Origin: a virus
DNA: 64,000 bases
Strand: one strand, 5' to 3'
IMG/VR virus record: IMGVR_UViG_3300027906_000002
Span: 1-64,000 of that record
Under the pieces are notes generated by a model, which had not been told where the DNA came from, did not search any database, and saw nothing but the letters and a program-made list of their open reading frames with translations. This document shows positions 22,128 to 31,942 of this stretch, piece by piece; positions within the stretch are counted from its first letter, which is position 1; the number at the start of each line of letters is the position of its first letter. The position numbers were made by a program, and so were the translations under genes.

Positions 22128-23234
22128 TTAGTATCCCTGTGTGCAGTTGTCTGCTGTAAGAAGTGTCACTTCTGTAAATGATAGGTTCATAATAACTGCT
22201 GGTACGCTTAATGACCTGATTGTGGGATCATTAGAATCATCAGCTGCAACTCTTTTTAATGCATTATATTGATTATCTGGAGTATAGTTAAGAGTAACAC
22301 CACTGCAGACTGAAGGCATAATTTTAAAATGTAGATTTGGTGTTATATGCGGTACTGAACTTACTGTCTGATCTGCTGCTAAACGTACAAAATCTATTTC
22401 AAACTTATTTGGGATAGAGAAGAATCTTCTTTCCTCTGCTGCATTTTTTATATTAGCACCACCAGCACCACCGAAAATTTTTCCTAATTCCTCTCTTGCA
22501 TCTGCAGATTTTTGAAAACCATCACCCTCTTGATCGGAATCGAATTTTGCTCCTTGACTTGCCATTCCATCTAATATTCCTCCTCTTTGATATCTTGGGT
22601 GAGCACCTGCTTTAAAATAATGTATAATTTCTTCTATCGTTTGTGATTCTTGAGGATCTCTAGCAAACATTTTGAAACTAAAGTTATGCTGACGGAAATT
22701 CATATTATTGAATATTTGTTCCGTATAAGGGTTGAATATTCTTCCCTTTGTCATTGCTTCTAGAGATTGAGTATCAATACTACCTTGCAATCCCATCATA
22801 CCACCGATACTGTTAACTGCTGTTGTTAAAGTACTTGCGAGGAATTCTGGAGCAGATGCTCTTGCAGCGGCTTGAAGGGTATTGGTTAAAGCATTCATGT
22901 CATCAAAACCAGCAGTACCACCTGCTGCCCCTAGTGCTACACCACCAACCCCAAGATCTACTTGTCTGTAATTAGCAGAGTATTGGGTAGTTAGTTGTGG
23001 AGGCATTGCAAGATATACCGCAGCAGGAGCTGTACAATATTGCTTTTCAGCTGCGGAGTAATTATATAATGAGTTAGCCTCCATTTTTCTATTATCATCA
23101 AATTTCATCCTATATTGCTTAAATCTCACATAGTCAACGACCTCTGTTCCACCCCACAAATCAGGATTCCTTGAATCTGATGGGACTGGAGGTCTTAATG
23201 GGTAGGTGTAGCAAGCACCATTTAATGCAGACAT
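22128..23234 (-). CDS. 48: Baseplate tail-tube cap gp48
   Basis: 368 residues beginning MSALNGACYTYPLRPP. Gly/Ala-rich middle, with the conserved block EQIFNNMNFRQHNFSFKMFARDPQES, then HITPNLHFKIMPSVCSGVTLNYTPDNQYNAL, the tube-like fold shared with gp54. gp48 caps the baseplate and starts tube assembly with gp54, which here is on the other strand just across gp4. Confidence 0.87.
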   Translation of the reverse strand: MSALNGACYTYPLRPPVPSDSRNPDLWGGTEVVDYVRFKQYRMKFDDNRKMEANSLYNYSAAEKQYCTAPAAVYLAMPPQLTTQYSANYRQVDLGVGGVALGAAGGTAGFDDMNALTNTLQAAARASAPEFLASTLTTAVNSIGGMMGLQGSIDTQSLEAMTKGRIFNPYTEQIFNNMNFRQHNFSFKMFARDPQESQTIEEIIHYFKAGAHPRYQRGGILDGMASQGAKFDSDQEGDGFQKSADAREELGKIFGGAGGANIKNAAEERRFFSIPNKFEIDFVRLAADQTVSSVPHITPNLHFKIMPSVCSGVTLNYTPDNQYNALKRVAADDSNDPTIRSLSVPAVIMNLSFTEVTLLTADNCTQGY

Positions 23235-23246
23235 GCGTTTACTAGG

Positions 23247-23280
23247 CTAAATATTATGAGTGATCATATATTTTATTTAT
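23247..23280. promoter_or_regulatory. Divergent late-type promoters between gp48 and gp4
   Basis: CTAAATA on + at 23247-23253 (32 nt to the gp4 ATG) and ATAAATA on - at 23274-23280 (40 nt to the gp48 ATG). The boxes face so that the two transcripts cross in their leaders. Confidence 0.55.
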
Positions 23281-23719
23281 GCGGTCTAAACGATATAAAC
23301 AGGGTCGTTATAAATTAACTAATCCTTCTAAGTATAGAGGTGACCCAAATAACGTATGGTATAGGTCATCTTGGGAATTTAAATTCATGTTATTTTGTGA
23401 GAGAACTCCCTATGTTACTGAATGGGGTAGTGAGGAATTAAAAATTCCTTATGTTAAACCATCTGACGGAAGAGTTCATCGATATGTACCTGATTTCTAT
23501 ATGAAAATAGGTAATAAAAAGTATATTGTCGAAGTTAAACCCGAAAGGGAAACTAAAGAACCTGTGATGAGAAAAAAGACTGCAAAGTCTAAAAGAACTT
23601 ATATTAATGAAGTTCTCACATATGCCATTAATAGAGCAAAGTGGGATGCTGCCGATGATTTTTGTAAGGACAGGGGATTGATTTTTCAAATAATTACCGA
23701 AAGGGAGTTAAAAGTCTAA
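23279..23719 (+). CDS. 4: Head completion protein gp4
   Basis: 146 residues. Starts MRSKRYKQGRYKLTNPSKY like T4 gp4, followed by YRSSWEFKFMLFCE, RYVPDFYMKIGNKKYIVEVKPERE (PD-x10-12-E-x-K nuclease motif) and a basic helix. In T4-like phages gp4 (with gp50/65) finishes DNA-filled heads and has a TnsA-like nuclease fold. ATG overlaps the next gene. Confidence 0.9.
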   Translation: MRSKRYKQGRYKLTNPSKYRGDPNNVWYRSSWEFKFMLFCERTPYVTEWGSEELKIPYVKPSDGRVHRYVPDFYMKIGNKKYIVEVKPERETKEPVMRKKTAKSKRTYINEVLTYAINRAKWDAADDFCKDRGLIFQIITERELKV

Positions 23720-24747
23720 TGTTTGGATTAATATTTGCAGCAACAGCAATCGGAGCACTAGTGCATGCCTTTACTGGCAATAGCAATAGTAATAGTGGAG
23801 GCAGTAGTTCTGGTGGTAGTAATTCTAGTGTTGCAACTAGTGGTAATACAACTGGGCAACCTGCAGCGTCATGGGATGGGAAAGCATATACTGTCCCAAT
23901 GGCTAGCGAAGCTCAGTATCCAAAAATAAACGAATTTGTTTCTTTCTCTCTTAAAAATCAAGATTATACACCTTCTTATACAAATCTTTGGTCTTTTCAT
24001 ATAGCAACTCCACCTATACTACAGAATGTTATAGGATTTAATAATGCGTATAGTGATTTTAATCAGACTGTTGGACAACCTGGAGGAAATTTTGTTGCTG
24101 AATTAGGTAATCTTAGAAGTGCTTTAAATTATTATTGTCAAACAGTAAATCTTCCTAGCAGACAAGCAACAACTGGTGGTTTAGTTAATATTGGTGCTGG
24201 TCAGAAATATGCTACAGGGCAAGCATTTAGTCAAATAAGTGCAACCTTTATGATACCTAGAAATCAACATACAAGAAATTTCTTTGAAAGATGGATGCAA
24301 TTAATGGCTCCAGATGCAAATCAATATACCGAATATTATAATTTTTATGTTTCTCCTAGAATATCAATTTATAAGTGGGAAAGGAAAGGAGGTGCAGATA
24401 TACCACAAGGATTTTCTGATCATGTAAGTAGTGGTGGATCTACAAATACTAATATACCTGCAAATAAATTGTATGCTTTAACTGGAAAATGGGAGTTGTG
24501 GAATGCATTCCCATATAATATTGGTGGTATACAATTAAATAATGATCGTGCAAGGGCTATGACATTGACAGTTGGATTTTATTTTGAGAGATATAGATTC
24601 TTCCCTGCAGATGTTAAGGTAGTGGATGAAGTTGGACCTAGAAATGATATTACGATTCCTAGAGATGATGTTGTTACAGGTATAAGAGATGCTTCTGATC
24701 TTCAAGTTGGTATTGCACGTACAGTACAACAATTAATTGTTTCCTAG
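23719..24747 (+). CDS. 54: Baseplate tail-tube initiator gp54
   Basis: 342 residues. A hydrophobic start is followed by a Ser/Gly/Asn linker (residues 20-50), then the tube-type domain: LWSFHIATPP, ALNYYCQTVNLPSR, QISATFMIPRNQHTRNFFERWMQLM and LNNDRARAMTLTVGFYFERY. gp54 sits on gp48 and nucleates polymerisation of tail tube gp19. The linker is a feature I do not know from T4. Confidence 0.87.
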   Translation: MFGLIFAATAIGALVHAFTGNSNSNSGGSSSGGSNSSVATSGNTTGQPAASWDGKAYTVPMASEAQYPKINEFVSFSLKNQDYTPSYTNLWSFHIATPPILQNVIGFNNAYSDFNQTVGQPGGNFVAELGNLRSALNYYCQTVNLPSRQATTGGLVNIGAGQKYATGQAFSQISATFMIPRNQHTRNFFERWMQLMAPDANQYTEYYNFYVSPRISIYKWERKGGADIPQGFSDHVSSGGSTNTNIPANKLYALTGKWELWNAFPYNIGGIQLNNDRARAMTLTVGFYFERYRFFPADVKVVDEVGPRNDITIPRDDVVTGIRDASDLQVGIARTVQQLIVS

Positions 24748-24751
24748 TCAC

Positions 24752-24758
24752 ATAAATA
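24752..24758 (+). promoter_or_regulatory. Late-type promoter box
   Basis: ATAAATA 23 nt before the gp26 ATG. Confidence 0.5.
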
Positions 24759-24780
24759 TAATTACTGAATTGAATTCTAT

Positions 24781-25491
24781 ATGGCATTACCAAAGCTGAA
24801 TGTACCTAAGTACAAATTGAAACTGCCTTCTGATGGCAGAACTGTGAATTATAGACCATTCTTAGTCAAAGAAGAAAAGTTGTTATTATTAGCAACTGAA
24901 ACAGGAGATCAATCCGATATCATTAGAGCTATTAAGACTATCATTACTGAATGTACTGATATTCATGATATTGACGATCTTCCTACATTTGACATTGAAT
25001 TTGTTTTCCTACAGATTCGTACAAAATCTGTTGGTGAAGCTGTTGATGTGTCTATTGTTTGTCCTGACGACAATGAAACTCAAGTTGAGGTTTCAATACC
25101 TTTAAATGAGATAAAAGTTATCAAGACAAAGGGGCATAAAACAGATTTAAAACTTAGTCCTGAGATTATTCTAACTATGGGATATCCTAGTTTGGATAAT
25201 TTTGTTAAGATGAATTTCTTGGGTGAGGAACCTGGAGTTGATCAAATATTTAAGATGGCTGCTTCATGTGTGAGGCAAATCTCTGATGCTGAAGAAGTAT
25301 ACGAAGCTTCTGATAGTACCGAAGAGGAATTAGTTGAGTTTTTTGATCAATTGAGTAGTAAGCAGTTTTTGATGGTTCAAAGTTTCTTTGAAACTATGCC
25401 TAAACTAGCTCATACTGTTAAGGTTACTAATCCAAAAACACAGGTCGAAAGTGATGTAGTTCTTGAGGGTCTAGCTAGTTTTTTCGGATAG
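24781..25491 (+). CDS. 26: Baseplate hub protein gp26
   Basis: 236 residues. Start MALPKLNVPKYKLKLPSDG, RPFLVKEEKLLLLA, and a repeated beta segment match the T4 gp26 / T4_baseplate family, needed for hub assembly. Follows gp54 with a late box between; gp51 comes next as in T4, where 26 and 51 are neighbours. Confidence 0.87.
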   Translation: MALPKLNVPKYKLKLPSDGRTVNYRPFLVKEEKLLLLATETGDQSDIIRAIKTIITECTDIHDIDDLPTFDIEFVFLQIRTKSVGEAVDVSIVCPDDNETQVEVSIPLNEIKVIKTKGHKTDLKLSPEIILTMGYPSLDNFVKMNFLGEEPGVDQIFKMAASCVRQISDAEEVYEASDSTEEELVEFFDQLSSKQFLMVQSFFETMPKLAHTVKVTNPKTQVESDVVLEGLASFFG

Positions 25492-25541
25492 CTCTTCTCC
25501 ATACAAGTCTCCAAACTTATTATGAGGTAAATTTCTCTTTA

Positions 25542-25697
25542 ATGCATCATCATAAATGGTCAATTGATACAGTTGACAATTTAATGCCTTGGGAGAAAGA
25601 AGTCTATATGAATCTTTTGGTCGGATTCCTTAAGGAAGAAGAGAAAAGAATGAAGGCACAACAAGCAACAGAGAAGAGACAATACGGTGGCCACTAA
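25542..25697 (+). CDS. 51: Baseplate hub assembly protein gp51-like
   Basis: 51 residues, MHHHKWSIDTVDNLMPWEKE..., then a helix LLVGFLKEEEKRMKAQQ. Short proteins of this form follow gp26 in T4-like phages (T4 gp51) and in many tailed phages as tail-assembly chaperones. Overlaps the next gene by 11 nt, including its GTG start. Confidence 0.7.
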   Translation: MHHHKWSIDTVDNLMPWEKEVYMNLLVGFLKEEEKRMKAQQATEKRQYGGH

Positions 25698-28600
25698 GAT
25701 CTCACCCTATAAATTAGTCAGTATAACGGGAGCCGCTGGTAAGGTAACTCCTGCAGTTCGTGCTGCTAGAAAAGGAATATATGCTAAAAATAGGTTAGGA
25801 CTTGCTGTACATAGTCTTGGAGGTTTAGTTGGATCGTTAAGTGATATTGCTATATCTAATGTTAAAATTGATGTCTTAGAAAAAAGATTAGCACGTAGAA
25901 AAGATCAGAAAGAGAGAGATCAAGAGGCAGAAGATTTTGCAGAAATGCAAAAACTGACTACGGATAAGAAAGGGAAAAAAAGAAAACCGACTAAAAAGGA
26001 AAAGAAGAAATTTGGTGACATCTTTGGATGGATGGGAAACCTTTGGGGTCCTATTGCTAAGTTTATAGTACAACTTCTTAGTTTTTATGTTATAAAGGAT
26101 CTATTAAAATGGGTCGGAGATCCAGCTAATAGGGAGAAATTACAAGTATTTGTAGAAAAATTTGTATTTGTTGTACAGAAATTATTTGATTTTGCCAAGT
26201 GGATAATTGGTGATAATATTTTAGTAGGGTTAACAGGTCTTATTAGTGGTAAGGATGCAGATGGTAATCCTATAGGATTCATAGGACAAGTTAAGAATTT
26301 AGGTAAGCTTTTATTTGGTTTTATTAGTTTACGGTATCTACTCAATCCTTTTGCATTAATTGGTGACATTATAGGTCTATTAGACTTTATAATGAATTGG
26401 AGGGTTCCTGATTTTGGTCGAATGCAGAAAGGACCAAAAGGAAGGATAAAGGGACCGAAAGGAAAAAATAAGATAAAATTTAAGAAGCAGAAAGGTAAGT
26501 GGTGGGATTTCTTTAGGAAGAAAAAGACTTCAGTTACAAGAGCTGCAGATTCTTATAGAAGATTTATTAAAGGTACTTCTAATTTTGGAGATAGGTTAAG
26601 ATTAATCCGTAGAGGTCAAATAGGTTTAAGGGGATTATTTCAGAAGGGTGCAAGGGGTGATGATCTTTTAAAGGCTAAGCAATGGAAAATTCCAAGTGGA
26701 ATTCGTGAGTTTCCAGGTAAAGCAAAGGATTGGTTTGGAGCAAAAACAAAACCAATTGTTAAAGGTTTTCAGGAAACTGTTGATGGTTGGAAATTAGGAG
26801 ACAAGTTAAAGAAACTTCCTGGGCAAGTTAAGGGTGGAATAAAAAGTGGACTTGATAGTGCATGGAAAGGAATACAGGGTCTGGGAGATAGTAAAGTTGT
26901 AAAGGGTGCTCAAGAGCTTGGTACGCAAATATCCAAGAGAGCACGAGGAATGTTTGGTACAGCAGTACGAAACACTAGAAGAGGTGCAAGTGCGTTTGGT
27001 GGTTGGGCTTCAAGAAATGCAAAGCGTATATACCATCTTCCTGGTAAGATTGAGAAGGGATTAAAATCTAAAATATTTGGTCCAATTTATAAAAAATATA
27101 TTAAACCTGTAATTGGTGCAGTTTCTAGTGCTGGTAATAGGTTATTAGGATCACTTAATAAGGTTCCTTTCATCAAGAAGATGACCGATGCTCTAGGGAA
27201 GCGGGGTATAACTTGGGGATCATTTGGAAAATTTACTGGAAGATGGGGTAGAAGATTAAATGCTGCATTACCTTTTATTGGTGGTTTAGGTAATTTCTAT
27301 TTTAGTAAAGTAGCTTTTGATGGTGGTGATAATATAGGTGGAGTATTAGAGGGATTAGCTGGTGCGTTAACTATTGGTGGTGGTATTAGTACTGCAACTG
27401 GTGTTGGTGCTACTTGGGGTGGTCCAATGATAGCACTTGGAACTGCTCTTGATGCATACTTACTTGCTAGAATTCTTCCTGGAATTGGTCCAGCTATTCT
27501 GCAGTGGGAACAGGATGGCGGTCTCATGCAGATTATACCTGGTTTAACAGGTCTAGTAGATAAGATGACTGGTCAGATTGGTCCTTCTGCTAAGGATAAA
27601 TCTAAGGAAGTTGATAAAATACTTTCTGGAAAGGATGATGAGAAAGGTAGTAGTAGTGGTATATTAGGAGTAATCAGTAGTGATACTACTGATATGGTTA
27701 ATGCTGATAAAGAGATTAAGAAACAAGAGAAAGAGAATAAGAAACCGTGGTGGAAATTCTGGGGTGGTGACAAGAAGGTTGAATCTGTAATCACTAAGAA
27801 AGATGTACCATTACCATCAGAAACGAAAGAAGAAGTTGAGAAGAAGAAACCGTGGTGGAAATTCTGGGGTGGTAAGAAGGAAATGGGTGGCTCGTGGTCA
27901 TCCATGTATAAAGGTCAGACTATTAGTGGATATGGTAAGATTCCACAAGCATGGAACCCATTTAAGGCTGTCTTTGATATTGTTAAAAAACCTTTTGAGT
28001 GGGTAGGCGATATAGTTGGTGGTGTTGTTAATGTTGTAGGTGATGTTATAGAGGGTATTGGTAATATTGCTAATGATATAATGGATAGTCAATTGGGTCA
28101 GATATTATCAATAGCATTACCTATAATATTCCCACAATATAAATGGATTGAAACTTTAATTAGTGGAATGAATGCTTTCAGAGCATTATCAAATGGTAAC
28201 CCTATAGCAGCAGTAATGTCTATGTGGAATACTGCAAGTAATATATTCCCTGAAACATTTGCAAATATTGGTGATAAAGTTGGTGGATGGTTTGATAAAA
28301 ATATTGGAAGTAAATTTAGTAATATATGGGAAAAAGGAAAATCTATCTATGATGGATTCATGGAGTCTAAAGTTGGTAAAATATCATCTGCTTTAGTTCA
28401 AGGAAATTGGGGTGGTGCAATTGGTGCTGCAATTGAAGGTACTGGTTTTGAGGCAGGTCTTGCAGCATTTGGAGCACAGATAGATGCTGCTGGATTAAGT
28501 GGAGTTCTTGGTATGTCACCAGGTATTACTTCCGCAATAGCAAATATTCCTGGATTGGATCAACTTCCTGGAGTTAACTCTTTAGTTAGTGGTAATTTTA

Positions 28601-28965
28601 GTCCTGCTGGATTTGTATCTGGTATGGCAGAAAAACATGGTTTGGGTGGAATTTATAAAGCAATGATGGGTGTTGCTGATGGTGGTAATATTCAATCTGG
28701 ATTGAGAGAATTAGCACCAGAATTGGGTGTTGATAAGAGAGTTCTTGGTATCGTTGATGAAGTTGGAGAGGTATTCAGGAATGGAAAGATTGATACTGAA
28801 TATGCTCTACAGACTGCTATTGAATTAGTACCAATACCTGTTATTGTCGAAAGATTACAAGCAACTCCTGTTCCAGTTGATTCTAGTTCAGGTGTTGGTG
28901 AACAATTATCATCATCTAGTGGTGTCAGAGGGTTGTTAAATAGAATGGCAGGAGGTTTTGGATAA
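25687..28965 (+). CDS. Large tail/hub protein, tape-measure-like
   Basis: 1092 residues from GTG 25687 (MATKISPYKL). Basic N-terminal third; hydrophobic helices near residues 118-250 (ILVGLTGLISG, FALIGDIIGLLDFIMNW) and 520-625; then two copies of KPWWKFWGG coded by identical 27-nt stretches (27742-27768 and 27847-27873); a helical amphipathic C-terminus. Long, helical, membrane-active proteins between hub genes and gp5 are usually tape measures. It shares its N-terminal plan with the next gene and is probably its paralogue. T4 uses gp29 here; I see no direct sequence match to it. Confidence 0.65.
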   Translation: MATKISPYKLVSITGAAGKVTPAVRAARKGIYAKNRLGLAVHSLGGLVGSLSDIAISNVKIDVLEKRLARRKDQKERDQEAEDFAEMQKLTTDKKGKKRKPTKKEKKKFGDIFGWMGNLWGPIAKFIVQLLSFYVIKDLLKWVGDPANREKLQVFVEKFVFVVQKLFDFAKWIIGDNILVGLTGLISGKDADGNPIGFIGQVKNLGKLLFGFISLRYLLNPFALIGDIIGLLDFIMNWRVPDFGRMQKGPKGRIKGPKGKNKIKFKKQKGKWWDFFRKKKTSVTRAADSYRRFIKGTSNFGDRLRLIRRGQIGLRGLFQKGARGDDLLKAKQWKIPSGIREFPGKAKDWFGAKTKPIVKGFQETVDGWKLGDKLKKLPGQVKGGIKSGLDSAWKGIQGLGDSKVVKGAQELGTQISKRARGMFGTAVRNTRRGASAFGGWASRNAKRIYHLPGKIEKGLKSKIFGPIYKKYIKPVIGAVSSAGNRLLGSLNKVPFIKKMTDALGKRGITWGSFGKFTGRWGRRLNAALPFIGGLGNFYFSKVAFDGGDNIGGVLEGLAGALTIGGGISTATGVGATWGGPMIALGTALDAYLLARILPGIGPAILQWEQDGGLMQIIPGLTGLVDKMTGQIGPSAKDKSKEVDKILSGKDDEKGSSSGILGVISSDTTDMVNADKEIKKQEKENKKPWWKFWGGDKKVESVITKKDVPLPSETKEEVEKKKPWWKFWGGKKEMGGSWSSMYKGQTISGYGKIPQAWNPFKAVFDIVKKPFEWVGDIVGGVVNVVGDVIEGIGNIANDIMDSQLGQILSIALPIIFPQYKWIETLISGMNAFRALSNGNPIAAVMSMWNTASNIFPETFANIGDKVGGWFDKNIGSKFSNIWEKGKSIYDGFMESKVGKISSALVQGNWGGAIGAAIEGTGFEAGLAAFGAQIDAAGLSGVLGMSPGITSAIANIPGLDQLPGVNSLVSGNFSPAGFVSGMAEKHGLGGIYKAMMGVADGGNIQSGLRELAPELGVDKRVLGIVDEVGEVFRNGKIDTEYALQTAIELVPIPVIVERLQATPVPVDSSSGVGEQLSSSSGVRGLLNRMAGGFG

Positions 28966-31938
28966 ATGGCGAAAACAGTTAAGATAAACATGTATAAGTT
29001 TGTCGATGTTGAAAAGCAATCAGCATCTTCTGGAGTTGGCGGCCAAGCTGAAGCTGAGAATAAATTAGTATCTACTATTAATCTCAATACAATGGCTATC
29101 AATAATATTGGTAGTGTAATAAATGGATGTATTAAGACTGTAGTAGAACTCAAAGATATTGAAGAGGATAGGTTAGAAGAGAGAAGGAAAGAATTAAGAA
29201 AAATAAAACCTAGTAGTAGTAAGATAAAACCAAATAAATTTAAGAAGTTTTTCCAAAATATAAGATCATTTAAAGCACCAGGATTTTTTGATAGTCTTTT
29301 GGGTTTATTGGGATCCTTCTTTAAGTTGATGGTTGTTTGGCCATTAATGAAATGGTTGGGTGATCCTAAAAATCATACAAAGATTAAGAATACTCTTATT
29401 AAATTACATAAGATTTTTAGTGCTATTGCGAAGTTTGTTAGTTCCCAAGTTATTGGGATGGTTGATGATTTGTATAATCTTCTTAGTGATGATACAGATC
29501 CTTGGACTAAAATAAAGTCATTTGTGAGTATATGGCTTAAATTTGCAGGAGCATTTTTAGCAATTAGATATCTTACCCAACCGTGGAAGATAATTGGCGA
29601 CTTTATGAGAGTTTGGCAGTTATTTGATAGGAGAGGTAGAGCAACTAAATCAATGCTCTTAAAGAGAAAAGGTCGTCTTATGATGACTGGTGGTAGAGCT
29701 GGGAAATGGTTCCTTGGTGGATTTATTGGTGCTACTGCATTGTGGGCAGCAATGGAATTTTTATTCCCACGTAAGACTGCTGAGGGTACTTTAGAAGCTG
29801 AAATGGATGCTAAAGGAAATCTACCTGGTGATGAGGGTTATGATGAAAGTACTAGAGGTCACTATGCAAAGTCAGGTGATAAGGATGCTGTAGGAGAACT
29901 TGAGAAGAATCAAAGATCTATTGATGCTGCAATGTCAACTCAGCGTTATGGTGAAGATTTAACAAATAGTGGAGTATACGATGCTCATGAGAATCTTAAT
30001 TGGAAAGATGGAGAAACCAAATTAAAAGATCAAGATAAGTTACCAGATAAGGTAAAAAATAAAGCTGCTGAGATGGAGAAACAGCCTTGGTGGAAGGCTA
30101 TTACAGATTTACCTGGAAAACTTAAAGAAACTATTGAAGGGAAAGATGCTGATGCGAAGTATGAAAAGAATAAGGGTCTTCTAGCAGAAATTACTGGTTG
30201 GACTGCTGCTAATGACTTAGCAAATAGTACATTGAAGGAGATGAAGCAGAAGTATTCTTATGATAAGGATGCTGCTGGTGAAGAACATAAGTTTAATGTT
30301 GTTCGTGCTGTTTCTAGTATTTTTGGTTCTTTAACTGGCAATGACAATGCTATACAAGAATCTACCAACAAAGCTATTAGTAGTTTTAAATCTTTTGAAA
30401 AGGGATTCAAGGAAAAGGATACTAAGAGTTTTTGGGATAGTATGAAGGAAGGGTTTGGTATATGGAATAAAGATAAACGTGAGATGGGAGGTAGCATTAA
30501 TGATATGGGTAGTGGTATAATATCAGGACCGAATTCTGGATTTCCTGTGCATATGCATCCATCATTACCACCTTCCTTCATAGGACACGGTACAGAATAT
30601 GTTGCCACTAAGGGTAACGGTAAAGGATATGTTATACCACTTGATAATTTTGCTACCAGAAGAGATCCAACTATAACTTCAAAAGCAATACGAAGAGCAC
30701 AGAGTATGGGATTTAATCTCTCAGATCTTGGTGTTAAAAGATTACAAGAAGGTGGTAGTTTTGGACCTGCTTTACACCATCCTACTAAAAGAAGTATTCC
30801 TAGATTCAGTGGTATATCTGATAAAGCATTGAATAAGAGAATGGTTGCAGAAGGTAAGAAGGGTGCTAAGAAAACAGATGATCCTGGTCATGATTTGTTT
30901 AAAAAGTTAATTCTTGCTGAAGCTAGAGGTGAAGGATTGGGTGGTATGGCAATGGTAGCAAGATCTGTTTTGAACAGACAGGCTATTATTGAAGAGACTG
31001 GCAATCCAGGAACATTCATGTCAAAGAGTGGATCTCTTCAGGATATTATTACTGCACCTGGTCAATATTCTCCTGTCCAAAATGGTGCTATTGACAAGAA
31101 GTTTACTCCTGCTGAATTGGGTCTTGCTGATAGAGCTATTGGTGTTGCAAAGAGTCATGAAAGATTGAAAGGTATTTTGACTACTGGTGGTATTGATGAA
31201 AGAAAATTGATGAAATTGATGTCTGCAACTGGATTCCGTAATTATTCTGCAGGTGCTAGGTATGATAGATCTCAAGATGTTAATCAAGTTAAGTTTGGGA
31301 ATCATACATTCAATACTGCTGGAAATGAGAATCTGGATACTAGATTTTTGACATCAGGTGAGAAGCAGAGTGGAATATTCCAGAAACTATTAAATCCAGA
31401 CGGACTTAGTTTGGGTGATAAGGCAGAACTGGGTAAAGCTGGTACTGCTTATACTAAGAAGACTGGACAAATAGGTGGTGGTTTATTTGGTGGATTGGGT
31501 GGTGGTGCTAAAGAGATGATGGGTGGTAGTAGTGGTGGTGGTATCTTTGATATGTTAACTAACGTATTTGGTGCTAAAGGTGGTGGAGAACAGGGTGGTC
31601 AGCAAAAAGGTGGTGGTGGAAATGTAAAGAAATCTAAGGCAAAGAAAGATGACCAAGCAAAAGTTGAAAGAGCAACAAGAGAAAGGAATAGAGCAAGAGC
31701 TGAGATTAATAATAGAACTAGAGAAATAGTTCAAACAACTTTAGGTGCTGTTGAACAATCTAATGCACAAACTAGAGCATATATATCTGGAGCACAACAA
31801 ACTGTTACTACTATCGTTAAGAGGACACAGGGTAATCAGCCTGGTAAGGGTAGTGCTCAAGCTCCTGGTGGTATGTTTGGTGCTCTAATTAAAACTACTG
31901 CAGCAGTTTTAAATTCATTTAACAATCCATTGAGGTGA
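28966..31938 (+). CDS. Large tail protein with SleB-like cell-wall hydrolase domain
   Basis: 990 residues, starting directly after the previous gene. The N-terminal third repeats the neighbour's layout (MKWLGDPKNH against LKWVGDPANR; RYLTQPWKIIGDF against RYLLNPFALIGDI). Around nt 30890-31330 it contains LILAEARGEGLGGMAMVARSVLNR and then APGQYSPV, the pattern of SleB/CwlJ 'Hydrolase_2' enzymes that cut peptidoglycan. A Gly-rich segment and a coiled-coil end follow. Likely a tail-tip protein that opens the cell wall during DNA entry, a job done by the gp5 lysozyme in T4. Confidence 0.65.
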   Translation: MAKTVKINMYKFVDVEKQSASSGVGGQAEAENKLVSTINLNTMAINNIGSVINGCIKTVVELKDIEEDRLEERRKELRKIKPSSSKIKPNKFKKFFQNIRSFKAPGFFDSLLGLLGSFFKLMVVWPLMKWLGDPKNHTKIKNTLIKLHKIFSAIAKFVSSQVIGMVDDLYNLLSDDTDPWTKIKSFVSIWLKFAGAFLAIRYLTQPWKIIGDFMRVWQLFDRRGRATKSMLLKRKGRLMMTGGRAGKWFLGGFIGATALWAAMEFLFPRKTAEGTLEAEMDAKGNLPGDEGYDESTRGHYAKSGDKDAVGELEKNQRSIDAAMSTQRYGEDLTNSGVYDAHENLNWKDGETKLKDQDKLPDKVKNKAAEMEKQPWWKAITDLPGKLKETIEGKDADAKYEKNKGLLAEITGWTAANDLANSTLKEMKQKYSYDKDAAGEEHKFNVVRAVSSIFGSLTGNDNAIQESTNKAISSFKSFEKGFKEKDTKSFWDSMKEGFGIWNKDKREMGGSINDMGSGIISGPNSGFPVHMHPSLPPSFIGHGTEYVATKGNGKGYVIPLDNFATRRDPTITSKAIRRAQSMGFNLSDLGVKRLQEGGSFGPALHHPTKRSIPRFSGISDKALNKRMVAEGKKGAKKTDDPGHDLFKKLILAEARGEGLGGMAMVARSVLNRQAIIEETGNPGTFMSKSGSLQDIITAPGQYSPVQNGAIDKKFTPAELGLADRAIGVAKSHERLKGILTTGGIDERKLMKLMSATGFRNYSAGARYDRSQDVNQVKFGNHTFNTAGNENLDTRFLTSGEKQSGIFQKLLNPDGLSLGDKAELGKAGTAYTKKTGQIGGGLFGGLGGGAKEMMGGSSGGGIFDMLTNVFGAKGGGEQGGQQKGGGGNVKKSKAKKDDQAKVERATRERNRARAEINNRTREIVQTTLGAVEQSNAQTRAYISGAQQTVTTIVKRTQGNQPGKGSAQAPGGMFGALIKTTAAVLNSFNNPLR

Positions 31939-31942
31939 TAGA

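Noticed and set aside
27573-27905. Leftward frames opposite the large tail proteins
   Set aside because: They lie wholly inside long, well-supported rightward genes, have no ribosome site, and no codon bias of their own.
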